Source of the DNA: Rhodanobacter thiooxydans LCS2
GTDB lineage: Bacteria; Pseudomonadota; Gammaproteobacteria; Xanthomonadales; Rhodanobacteraceae
Direction: 5' to 3'
Assembly (NCBI RefSeq): GCF_000264375.1
Contig: NZ_AJXW01000107.1
Coordinates: forward strand, 1-38,044
Length of the DNA: 38,044 nucleotides
The notes under the pieces were generated by a model. The model did no database searches. It saw nothing but the letters and a program-made list of their open reading frames with translations, and had not been told where the DNA came from. Shown here in pieces: positions 30,139 through 36,644 of this stretch. The stretch's first letter is position 1, and each line of letters starts with the position of its first letter. The translations under genes were made by a program, and so were the position numbers.

Positions 30139-30969
30139 TCAGTTGAAGCAATGCTCGGGGGCCGGGAAGGCGCCGCTGCGCACATCCTCGGTGTAGGCGG
30201 CAATCGCCGCGCCGACAGAATCGTGCCCGGCCAGGAAATCCTTGCTGAACTTCGGCCGCTTGCCCGGGGTGATGCCGAGCAGGTCGTGGATCACCAGCAC
30301 CTGGCCGTCGCAATGCGGGCCGGCGCCGATGCCGATCACCGGAATCTTCAGCGCCGCGGTCACCCGCTGGCCCAGCTCGACCGGCACGCCTTCCATCACC
30401 AGCAGGTCGGCCCCGGCCGCCTGCACTGCCAGCGCCTCGGCCAGCACGCGGTCGGCGGCCGCCTGCTCGCGGCCCTGGATCCTGAAACCGCCGAACTTGT
30501 GCACCGACTGCGGGGTCAGCCCGAGATGCGCGCAAACCGGGATCGCGCGCGCGGTGAGCGCCGCGGTCGCCTCAAGGATGTGCGGCGCGGCACCCTCGAT
30601 CTTCACCATCGCTGCGCCGGCCTCGCCGACCAGCCGCGCGCCGGCCTCCAGCGCATGCGCCACGTCGCGGTCGGCCATGAATGGCAGGTCGGCCACCAGC
30701 ATCGTGGCCGACAGCCCGCGCGCCACCGCGGCGGTGTGGTAGACCATGTGCTCCAGCGTTACCGGCAGCGTGCTGGCGTGCCCCTGGATCACCATGCCGA
30801 GCGAATCGCCGACCAGCGCGATGTCGACGCCAGCGGCCTCCAACTGCCAGGCAAAGCTGGCGTCGTAGGCGGTGAGCATCACGATGCGCCGTCCCTGCGC
30901 CTTCATCGCAAGCAGGCCGGGCACGGTCACCGGCTTGCGGTCGGGGACACTGGCGTTCTGCACGTACAC
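30139..30969 (-). CDS. panB: 3-methyl-2-oxobutanoate hydroxymethyltransferase
   Basis: Makes ketopantoate from 2-oxoisovalerate and methylene-tetrahydrofolate, the first committed step to pantothenate; 276 residues. Conserved parts are MLTAYDASFAWQLEAAGVD, GDSLGMVIQGH (Mg site), ADLPFM and HLGLTPQSVH. GTG at 30969 was chosen because AGGA lies 6 nt upstream and it leaves a usual-length protein; an ATG at 31017 has no ribosome-binding site. It lies 54 nt after folK, the folate-pathway gene. Confidence 0.95.
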   Translation of the reverse strand: MYVQNASVPDRKPVTVPGLLAMKAQGRRIVMLTAYDASFAWQLEAAGVDIALVGDSLGMVIQGHASTLPVTLEHMVYHTAAVARGLSATMLVADLPFMADRDVAHALEAGARLVGEAGAAMVKIEGAAPHILEATAALTARAIPVCAHLGLTPQSVHKFGGFRIQGREQAAADRVLAEALAVQAAGADLLVMEGVPVELGQRVTAALKIPVIGIGAGPHCDGQVLVIHDLLGITPGKRPKFSKDFLAGHDSVGAAIAAYTEDVRSGAFPAPEHCFN

Positions 30970-31023
30970 GGCAATTCCTGAAATGGGGTGACCATTGATT
31001 ATCCGGCGCGCCACCATGCCGGC

Positions 31024-31503
31024 TCAAGCCACGCGTTCACAACCGGTCGGATCGAGCCGGGCAAGCAGCTCAGCCACCGTAGCCTGGCCCGACGGTTGCA
31101 GCGTGGGCGCAATATCGCGCAAGGGCAACAGCACGAACACCCGTTCAGCCATGCGCGGATGCGGCAGGGTCAGCTGCGGGTCGTCGAGCCGCACGCCGTC
31201 GACGTGCAGCAGGTCCAGATCCAGCGTGCGCGGTCCGTTGCGTTCGGCGCGCACGCGGCCGGCGCGCTGCTCGATCGCCAGCAGGGCCTCCAGCAGATCG
31301 TGCGGCGACAGCGCGGTATCCAGTTCCACCGCGGCGTTGATGAAAGGCGGCTGCTCCAGCACGCCCCATGGCGGCGTGCGGTACAGCTGCGAACGCTGCA
31401 GCAGGCGGGTGCCGGGCAGTTTCGCCAGCGCGTCCATGGCGTCGAGCAACTGTTGCCGCGGGTTGCCGAGGTTGCTGCCCAGCGCGACGTAGGCCAGGGT
31501 CAC
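31024..31503 (-). CDS. folK: 6-hydroxymethyl-dihydropterin pyrophosphokinase
   Basis: Transfers pyrophosphate from ATP to hydroxymethyl-dihydropterin in folate synthesis; 159 residues, like E. coli HPPK. It begins (V)TLAYVALGSNLGNPRQQL and carries RNGPRTLDLDLLH (metal and ATP binding) and LPHPRMAERVFVLLPL. The start is GTG at 31503, overlapping the pcnB stop by 4 nt (GTGA), so translation is probably coupled to pcnB. Confidence 0.95.
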   Translation of the reverse strand: MTLAYVALGSNLGNPRQQLLDAMDALAKLPGTRLLQRSQLYRTPPWGVLEQPPFINAAVELDTALSPHDLLEALLAIEQRAGRVRAERNGPRTLDLDLLHVDGVRLDDPQLTLPHPRMAERVFVLLPLRDIAPTLQPSGQATVAELLARLDPTGCERVA

Positions 31504-32846
31504 ACGGAACCCGACTTGTCGGCCGACCGGCGCCGTCGGCGTCGCGGGCGCGGCGGCCGGGCGGCCACCGGTGGCGCCACGAGATCGCCGCCGCCGGCCG
31601 GCAGCGCAGCGGCCAGCACGTCCGGCGGCAGCTGCTGTGCATGCGCCCACCACCGGCCCAGCTCGCGCATCGCCGGCGACTCGTCGCCGCGCAGCAGCAG
31701 GAAATCGAACGCGGCGCGAAAGCGCGGGTGCGCCAGCAGGCGGAACACCCGCTTGCGCTGGACCTGTTCGAAGCGTGGCTGCAGCGACCAGATCTCCTCC
31801 ATGGTGAAGGTGAACCGGCGCGGGATCGCCACCCGCTGGCACTGTTCGCCGACCACCTGCGCCGCGGCGCGCGACCAGGCCTCGTTGCCTTCGACGCCGC
31901 GGTCGATCAGCTGGTGCGCCACGTCGCGCACCTCGCCCCACAGCAGCACCGCGAACAGAAACGCCGGGGTCACCGACTTGCCCTCGGCGATCCGCGCGTC
32001 GGTGTTCGCCAGACCGTGCTCGACCAGTGCACGCAACGCCTCGTCGCCGCGCCGCAGCGCGCGCGCGGTGGCCGGAAACAGGAATTTCAGCAGGCCGCAC
32101 TGCTCCAGCACGCGGAAGCTCTTCAGGCCGTGGCCGGAGAGGAACATCTTCAGCGATTCGTCGAACAGCCGCGCCGGTGCGGCGTCGGCCAGCAGTGGCC
32201 CCAGCGTTTCGAAGGGTGCCATCGCGGCCGCGTCGATGCGCATGCCGAGCTTCGCCGCCAGCCGCGCCGCGCGCAGCATGCGCACCGGGTCCTCGTGGTA
32301 GCGGGTGTCGGGGTCGCCGATCAGGCGCAGCACGCGCTCTTCGAGATCCTGCATGCCGCCGACGTAATCGCGCACCGAGAAGTCGCTGATGTCGTAGTAC
32401 ATCGCGTTGACGCGGAAGTCGCGGCGCAGCGCGTCCTCCTCGATCGTGCCCCAGATGTTGTCGCGCACGATGCGGCCGTCGACGATGTGGCGGTCGCCCT
32501 CGCCGCCTTCCTCGCCGGTGCCGCGGAAGGTGGCCACCTCGATGATCTCCGGGCCAAACACCACGTGCGCCAGCCGGAAGCGGCGGCCGATCAGGCGGCA
32601 GTTGCGGAACAGCTTCTTCACCTCATCCGGCGTGGCGTCGGTGGCCACGTCGAAGTCCTTCGGCCGCAGCCCCAGCAGCAGGTCGCGCACCGCGCCGCCG
32701 ACCAGGTAGGCGGCAAAGCCGGCCTCGTTGAGGCGGTACAGCACGCGCAACGCCGCCTTGCTGATGTTCTTGCGCGAGATGATGTGCTGGTCGCGCGGAA
32801 TGATCCGCAGCGTCGGCGTGGCGTCGATCCTCGATTCGAGATTCAA
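31500..32846 (-). CDS. pcnB: Poly(A) polymerase I
   Basis: Adds 3' poly(A) tails that speed RNA decay; 448 residues from the chosen start. The catalytic head has AYLVGGAVRDLLLG and KDFDVATDATPDEV (the two carboxylates), then EEDALRRDFRVNAMYYD and the RNA-binding YHEDPVRMLRAARLAAKLG. The protein ends in an Arg-rich tail. No ATG lies near the conserved beginning (TLRIIPRDQHIISRK). TTG at 32846 was chosen with AAGGA 10 nt upstream; a GTG at 32909 or ATG at 32987 would add non-conserved residues. E. coli pcnB also uses a rare start (AUU) that limits its translation, so weak initiation may be meaningful here. Confidence 0.93.
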   Translation of the reverse strand: MNLESRIDATPTLRIIPRDQHIISRKNISKAALRVLYRLNEAGFAAYLVGGAVRDLLLGLRPKDFDVATDATPDEVKKLFRNCRLIGRRFRLAHVVFGPEIIEVATFRGTGEEGGEGDRHIVDGRIVRDNIWGTIEEDALRRDFRVNAMYYDISDFSVRDYVGGMQDLEERVLRLIGDPDTRYHEDPVRMLRAARLAAKLGMRIDAAAMAPFETLGPLLADAAPARLFDESLKMFLSGHGLKSFRVLEQCGLLKFLFPATARALRRGDEALRALVEHGLANTDARIAEGKSVTPAFLFAVLLWGEVRDVAHQLIDRGVEGNEAWSRAAAQVVGEQCQRVAIPRRFTFTMEEIWSLQPRFEQVQRKRVFRLLAHPRFRAAFDFLLLRGDESPAMRELGRWWAHAQQLPPDVLAAALPAGGGDLVAPPVAARPPRPRRRRRRSADKSGSV

Positions 32847-32917
32847 GCGGTCGGAATCCTTGCGGGGCGAAACTGCCCTTGGGTGGCAATATATCGCGGC
32901 GTGCAACACCGCGAACC

Positions 32918-32938
32918 GTCCCGCTAAGGGCGCGGGAC
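32918..32938. repeat. Inverted repeat upstream of pcnB
   Basis: GTCCCGC (32918-32924) and GCGGGAC (32932-32938) pair perfectly around a 7-nt loop, about 72 nt upstream of the proposed pcnB start and 53 nt upstream of the tRNA promoter. There is no T-run. It could be a leader hairpin of pcnB mRNA. Confidence 0.4.
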
Positions 32939-32990
32939 ATCTGCGCCGGCGGGCCTGTCCCGGACCGAGCAAGCCGATGGCTGCCAAGCA

Positions 32991-33018
32991 TTGCCGGGCG
33001 AAACAATTCCGCTATACT
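32991..33018 (+). promoter_or_regulatory. Promoter of tRNA-Glu
   Basis: TTGCCG (32991-32996) and TATACT (33013-33018) are 16 nt apart, with a start site predicted near 33025, 14 nt before the mature tRNA end. Confidence 0.65.
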
Positions 33019-33038
33019 AGCGCGCTTCGGAAGTCAGC

Positions 33039-33114
33039 GCTCCCTTCGTCTAGTGGCCCAGGACACCGCCCTCTCAAGGCGGGAACACGAGTTCGAACCT
33101 CGTAGGGAGCGCCA
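33039..33114 (+). tRNA. tRNA-Glu (anticodon CTC)
   Basis: A 76-nt cloverleaf. Acceptor GCTCCCT pairs with AGGGAGC, followed by discriminator G and an encoded CCA (33112-33114). The anticodon stem CCGCC/GGCGG encloses loop CTCTCAA, giving anticodon CTC (33073-33075), which reads GAG. The T arm has GTTCGAAC. The 5' half (CTTCGTCTAG...GGCC) is typical of tRNA-Glu. Its C34 cannot read GAA, so a second tRNA-Glu (TTC) must exist elsewhere. Confidence 0.96.
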
Positions 33115-33119
33115 GTTGT

Positions 33120-33335
33120 TTGTGCGATCTTCCATGATTGCGGCCATCTGGAAAAGATTCGACGAGCCCTATTGCTCAGCCGTTGGCTAGACTAAAGGCG
33201 GCCATCCATGGCCGCACTCTTCGTCACTTGTGCGATCATCCATGATCGCCATGATCGGCAAGGCGACCGTCAGCTGGCATCTTCCCCGTGCCTGGCGCGG
33301 ATCAGAGGCGGCCATCCATGGCCGCACTCCTCACG
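33120..33335. repeat. Tandem duplicated palindrome module between tRNA-Glu and fdxA
   Basis: Two units of about 108-110 nt (33120-33227 and 33228-33335) each start with TTGTGCGATC and end with the same palindrome and flank. Palindrome A is perfect in unit 2, GCGATCATCCATGATCGC (33232-33249), and degenerate in unit 1 (33124-33141). Palindrome B, GCGGCCATCCATGGCCGC, is identical in both (33198-33215 and 33308-33325) within a 24-nt exact repeat. All share the centre CAT-CC-ATG. The middles have diverged. No gene lies in this 243-nt gap. Confidence 0.75.
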
Positions 33336-33357
33336 AGAGAGAAGAGCAGGCCCATTC

Positions 33358-33681
33358 ATGACCTTTGTTGTCATCGACAACTGCATCAAGTGCAAGTACA
33401 CCGACTGCGTCGAGGTCTGCCCGGTCGATGCCTTCCATGAAGGCCCCAATTTCCTGGCGATCGATCCTGACGAGTGCATCGACTGCACGCTGTGCGAGCC
33501 GGAGTGCCCGATCAACGCCATCTACCCGGAAGACGACGTGCCGGCCGGCCAGGAGGAATTCGTGGCGCTGAATGCCGAACTGGCCAAGAGCTGGCCGGTG
33601 ATCACCGAACGCAAGGACGCCCTGCCCGACGCCAGGGACTGGGAAGGCAAGCCGGACAAGCTCAAGCTGCTGCAGCGCTGA
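33358..33681 (+). CDS. fdxA: 7Fe ferredoxin FdxA
   Basis: A small electron carrier of 107 residues with a [3Fe-4S] and a [4Fe-4S] cluster. The N-terminal motif is [16 protein letters not shown] and the second is [16 protein letters not shown]. The C-terminal extension (about 60-107, with [18 protein letters not shown]) is typical of the Azotobacter FdI/FdxA type found across proteobacteria. ATG 33358 starts the conserved MTFVV; AGG lies 9 nt upstream. It is monocistronic with a shared bidirectional terminator. Confidence 0.96.
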   Translation: MTFVVIDNCIKCKYTDCVEVCPVDAFHEGPNFLAIDPDECIDCTLCEPECPINAIYPEDDVPAGQEEFVALNAELAKSWPVITERKDALPDARDWEGKPDKLKLLQR

Positions 33682-33697
33682 AACCCGTCCGTCCATC

Positions 33698-33732
33698 CAA
33701 AAAGAACGCCGCCCGGGGGCGGCGTTCTTTTT
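33698..33732. terminator. Bidirectional rho-independent terminator between fdxA and bamC
   Basis: AAAAAGAACGCCGCC pairs with GGCGGCGTTCTTTTT around a small G-rich loop. The T-runs on both strands suit the two convergent genes, 16 nt after fdxA and 19 nt after the bamC stop. Confidence 0.93.
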
Positions 33733-33751
33733 GGGGCTTGTGCCCTGGCGA

Positions 33752-34342
33752 TCAGCCGCCCAGGCGCGATTTCAACGCGTCGATCACCTTGCCCACGGCC
33801 GCGGCGTTGCCTTCGGCACGTACTTCGCTCGACGCCGTGCCGCTGTCGTTGATGCTGATCTGCACCTGGTGCGAGCCGGCACCCGGTGCGGCCGCGGAAC
33901 CGCCCTTGTCGCGCCCGAATAGACGACCGAAGAAGCCCTTCTTCCTCGGCTGTGCCATGGCGTCGGAAACATTCAGCGTGTAACTGTGCGCGGCATCGTC
34001 GTGACCAGCCAGCTCGCCCAGGCTGCCGCTCTCCAGCACCTGGCCGACCCGACGGTAGGCATTGTCGACGCTGTCGGCCAGCACGAAGCCGTCGCTGATC
34101 TGGCCACCGGTCGAACTGACGCGCGCAGTGGCGCCGCTGGCGGTCGGCAGGTTCGCGCCCGGCGACGGGATCACCAGCGCTTCGCTGGTCGACGGCCGGT
34201 CGAGGCTCGGCGGGATCTCCAGCGGAGCTTCCTGCACGGCCTTGTCCCACGCCTTGTGCGAGCGGAACATGCCGCAACCGGAAAGCAGCAGGCCAGCGAG
34301 GGCGACGGCCGGCAGGGCCACGAGGAGCGAGGTTTTCTTCAT
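33752..34342 (-). CDS. bamC: BamC-like outer-membrane lipoprotein downstream of dapA
   Basis: A 196-residue lipoprotein, signal ending in LLLSGC near Cys23. The short N-terminal stretch APLEIPPSLDRP recalls the BamC region that binds BamD. One folded BamC-type domain follows, with SVDNAYRRVGQVLESG, a basic KKGFFGRLFGRDKGG loop and a closing VRAEGNAAAVGKVIDAL helix. E. coli BamC has two such domains (344 residues); this is much shorter. Position after dapA matches the E. coli dapA-bamC operon. The role would be in beta-barrel assembly (BAM complex). The assignment rests on weak similarity plus gene order. Confidence 0.75.
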   Translation of the reverse strand: MKKTSLLVALPAVALAGLLLSGCGMFRSHKAWDKAVQEAPLEIPPSLDRPSTSEALVIPSPGANLPTASGATARVSSTGGQISDGFVLADSVDNAYRRVGQVLESGSLGELAGHDDAAHSYTLNVSDAMAQPRKKGFFGRLFGRDKGGSAAAPGAGSHQVQISINDSGTASSEVRAEGNAAAVGKVIDALKSRLGG

Positions 34343-34375
34343 GTAAGCGGATTCCGTGAGTAAGTCGGGCAACCG

Positions 34376-35272
34376 TCAACCGGCCACAGTCGCCAAGGAT
34401 GCCAGAGTGGACAGCGCTTGGTGCAATCGGGCGCGATCCGGACCGTCGTTCAATTCCACCAGCGGCAACCTCGGCTGTGCCAGGCCCAGCCCCAGCACAG
34501 GCAGGCCGGCCTTGACCGCAATCGGGTTGGGCGCGCAATTGAGCGCCTGCAGCAGCGGCTCCAGCGCGCCATGGCAGCGCGCCGTCGCCACCCGGTCACC
34601 GGCGACAGCAGCATCGCACAAGGCGCGGAACGCCTGCGGCACCAGGTTGGCCACCACCGAGATGGTGCCGGCCGCACCGGCCAGCATCGCCTCGCCGGCA
34701 CTGCCGTCGTCGCCGGACAGATAGACGAAATCCTGGCGCACAAGTTCCGCCAGCGCCGAGATCCGCTCGCGATCGCCGCGCGCCTCCTTGATGCCGACGA
34801 TCGCCGGGTGCTCGCGCAGCACGGCCACGGTCGAGGGCAGCAGGTCGCAGCCAGTGCGGGTCGGTACGTTGTACAGCAGCACCGGCAGGCCGCCGTGCTC
34901 GGCCACTTCCAGGAAATGCCGGCGCAGGCCTTCCTGGGTCGGTCGCACGTAATACGGCGTCACCACCAGCGCCGCGTCAGCGCCCAGCAGCTGCGCACGG
35001 CGGGTCAGCGCCACCGTCTTGGCGGTGCCGGCCTCGCCGGTGCCAGCGATCACCGGCACCCGTCCGGCCACGCGCTCGAGCACGAACGCCAGCAGACGGT
35101 CGAACTCGTCGTGCTCCAGCATGTGCGCCTCGCCGGTGGAACCGGCTACCACCAGCGCCTGGGTGCCGCCGGCGAGCTGGTGATCGAGCAGCCGGCCGAA
35201 CGCATCCAGGTCGAGGGCGCCATCGGCCGCGAACGGAGTGGCCAGTGCGCAGATGCTTCCGCGAATGTTCAA
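34376..35272 (-). CDS. dapA: 4-hydroxy-tetrahydrodipicolinate synthase
   Basis: Condenses pyruvate with aspartate semialdehyde in lysine and diaminopimelate synthesis; 298 residues, (beta/alpha)8 barrel. Schiff-base Lys162 is in VGIKEARGD, Tyr134 in LLYNVPTRTG, the Tyr pair in TPYYVRP (107-108), and Thr46 in GSTGE. The start codon is TTG (35272) with GGAA about 8 nt upstream; no ATG is available nearby. bamC follows 33 nt downstream, and gcvR is divergent. Confidence 0.96.
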   Translation of the reverse strand: MNIRGSICALATPFAADGALDLDAFGRLLDHQLAGGTQALVVAGSTGEAHMLEHDEFDRLLAFVLERVAGRVPVIAGTGEAGTAKTVALTRRAQLLGADAALVVTPYYVRPTQEGLRRHFLEVAEHGGLPVLLYNVPTRTGCDLLPSTVAVLREHPAIVGIKEARGDRERISALAELVRQDFVYLSGDDGSAGEAMLAGAAGTISVVANLVPQAFRALCDAAVAGDRVATARCHGALEPLLQALNCAPNPIAVKAGLPVLGLGLAQPRLPLVELNDGPDRARLHQALSTLASLATVAG

Positions 35273-35307
35273 GACACGATTCCGCTACAAGGCAAGCTGG
35301 CCATGTT

Positions 35308-35334
35308 ACTTGCCGCCTCGCGAGGCGGGCAAGT
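35308..35334. repeat. Inverted repeat in the dapA-gcvR divergent region
   Basis: ACTTGCCGCCTCG (35308-35320) is complementary to the next 14 nt (35321-35334) except for one extra G. The central 16 nt, CCGCCTCGCGAGGCGG, are a perfect loopless palindrome. It lies 36 nt from the dapA start and 64 nt from the gcvR start, a natural place for an operator serving both genes. No known repressor consensus was recognised. Confidence 0.6.
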
Positions 35335-35398
35335 AAGCTCGACCGGAGTAGTCTCATGGCCCCGCACCGCGCGGGCTGACGTCCACAGGCAGACTTCC

Positions 35399-35974
35399 TT
35401 GAAACCTTCACCCGGCCCTACCCCCGCCGTCACGCGTTCGGGCAACGACAACCAGTTGCTGATCCACGCGCTTACTGCGACGAACAAGTCGCCGCTGCTG
35501 GCGCTGGCCCGGCGCATTGCGGACGCCGGCTGCAACCTGTCCGAGTCGCGCGTGTCCACCATTGGCACGGAAGTCTCGCTGATGCTGCTGGCCACCGGTG
35601 CATGGGACGCGCTGGCCAAGCTGGAAACCGCACTGGCCAAGCTGAGCCGCGACGAGAGCATGCACCTGGTGCATTACCGCACCGGCCCGCGCCAGAACAG
35701 CTCGCACCTGCTGCCCTACCTGGTGGAGGTGGTGGCCGCGGACCGTCCCGGCATCGTGGCGCGCATCGTGGACTTCTTCAGCCAGCACGGTATCAGCGTG
35801 GAACAGCTGAACTCCACCCGCTACCAGGCCATGCAGACCGGGGCGGAGATGTTCCAGGCCCAGTTCACCATCGGCATCCCGGCGGAGATCCACATCGCCG
35901 CGCTGCGCGACGACTTCCTGGAACTGTGCGACGGCCTGAACCTGGACGCGATCATGGATCCGGTGAAGTTCTAG
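35399..35974 (+). CDS. gcvR: GcvR-type double-ACT regulatory protein
   Basis: A 191-residue protein of two ACT domains. The first, about 18-90, shows LLIHALTATNKSPLLALARRIADAGCNL. The second, about 105-185, shows VEVVAADRPGIVARIVDFFSQHGISVEQL. In E. coli GcvR restrains the activator GcvA on the glycine-cleavage operon; the order here (bcp-gcvR-dapA-bamC) is the same. The start is set at TTG 35399, with AGG 10 nt upstream and conserved sequence soon after. ATG 35303 would add 32 residues that cross the intergenic palindrome and look non-coding. Confidence 0.85.
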   Translation: MKPSPGPTPAVTRSGNDNQLLIHALTATNKSPLLALARRIADAGCNLSESRVSTIGTEVSLMLLATGAWDALAKLETALAKLSRDESMHLVHYRTGPRQNSSHLLPYLVEVVAADRPGIVARIVDFFSQHGISVEQLNSTRYQAMQTGAEMFQAQFTIGIPAEIHIAALRDDFLELCDGLNLDAIMDPVKF

Positions 35975-35977
35975 GCG

Positions 35978-36002
35978 CCGCGGCGGCTGAAACACGCCGC
36001 GG
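35978..36002 (+). terminator. Hairpin after gcvR, possible terminator
   Basis: CCGCGGCG (35978-35985) pairs perfectly with CGCCGCGG (35995-36002) over a 9-nt loop, beginning 4 nt past the gcvR stop. No T-run follows, so strong termination is not assured and read-through into bcp is possible. Confidence 0.45.
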
Positions 36003-36089
36003 AGGTTCCTAGAATGCCTCCAGCGCGACAGGCCTGACAAGGCTGTCTCCGTCACGGTCATCGCGCTAGTCTCTGCCACGCACACAGGC

Positions 36090-36108
36090 GAAACCCCCAT
36101 CGGGTTTC
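36090..36108 (+). promoter_or_regulatory. Leader hairpin just before the bcp ribosome-binding site
   Basis: GAAACCC (36090-36096) and GGGTTTC (36102-36108) form a perfect stem with a 5-nt loop, ending 1 nt before the GGAGA ribosome-binding site of bcp. Its closeness could affect ribosome access. It does not match any riboswitch class I recognise. Confidence 0.4.
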
Positions 36109-36118
36109 CGGAGAGACC

Positions 36119-36580
36119 ATGCCAGACATCGGAAACAAGGCCCCTGCCCTCAGCGGCACCACCGGCGACAGCAGCGTCCTGAAGCTCGCCGACCTCAAGG
36201 GCCAGTGGGTGGTGCTGTACTTCTACCCCAAGGACTCCACCCCGGGCTGCACCAGCGAGGCGAAGGATTTCCGCAACCTCTACCCCGCCTTCCGCAAGCG
36301 CCATGCGCAGATCGTCGGCGTCTCGCGCGATTCGCCGAAATCGCACGCCAACTTCGCTGCGAAGCAGGAACTGCCGTTCCCGCTGGTATCCGACGCCGAC
36401 GAAACCTGGTGCCGCGCATTCGACGTGATCCACGAAAAGGTGCTGTACGGCAAGCACCACCTGGGCATCGTGCGTAGCACCTTCCTGATCGACCCCGACG
36501 GCAAGCTGGCGCGCGAGTGGCGCAGCGTGAAGGTGCCGGGCCACGCCCAGGCCGTGCTCGACGCCATCCCCGCCCGTTGA
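36119..36580 (+). CDS. bcp: Thiol peroxidase Bcp/PrxQ
   Basis: A peroxiredoxin reducing hydrogen peroxide and organic hydroperoxides in the cytoplasm; 153 residues. The peroxidatic Cys44 is in STPGCTSEAKDF. The resolving Cys found five residues later in E. coli Bcp is replaced (Asp/Phe region), and only Cys98 (ETWCRAFDV, equivalent to a non-essential E. coli Cys) remains. It may therefore work by a one-Cys mechanism or with an unusual partner. GGAGA lies 4 nt upstream of the ATG. Position after gcvR is conserved with E. coli. Confidence 0.95.
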   Translation: MPDIGNKAPALSGTTGDSSVLKLADLKGQWVVLYFYPKDSTPGCTSEAKDFRNLYPAFRKRHAQIVGVSRDSPKSHANFAAKQELPFPLVSDADETWCRAFDVIHEKVLYGKHHLGIVRSTFLIDPDGKLAREWRSVKVPGHAQAVLDAIPAR

Positions 36581-36644
36581 CCGCGTCACCCTCCATGACG
36601 ACTGCCCGCAAGCTCCCTCCACCCACCAGCGAGGACACTTCCGC

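Noticed and set aside
33115..33357. CRISPR array or small ORFs in the repeat region after the tRNA
   Set aside because: There are only two repeat copies of each type at about 110-nt spacing, with diverged spacers and no cas genes. Reading frames through it are interrupted or lack ribosome-binding sites.
35303..35398. ATG at 35303 as gcvR start
   Set aside because: It would translate across the intergenic palindrome, has no ribosome-binding site and adds residues unlike GcvR proteins.
36003..36118. Glycine riboswitch near gcvR/bcp
   Set aside because: The gcvR context and a GGAGAG-like string suggested it, but no tandem aptamer architecture is visible; the string is the bcp ribosome-binding site.
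36581..36644. Antitoxin gene partnering PIN-PhoH
   Set aside because: The 64-nt gap has no start-stop frame long enough to be credible.
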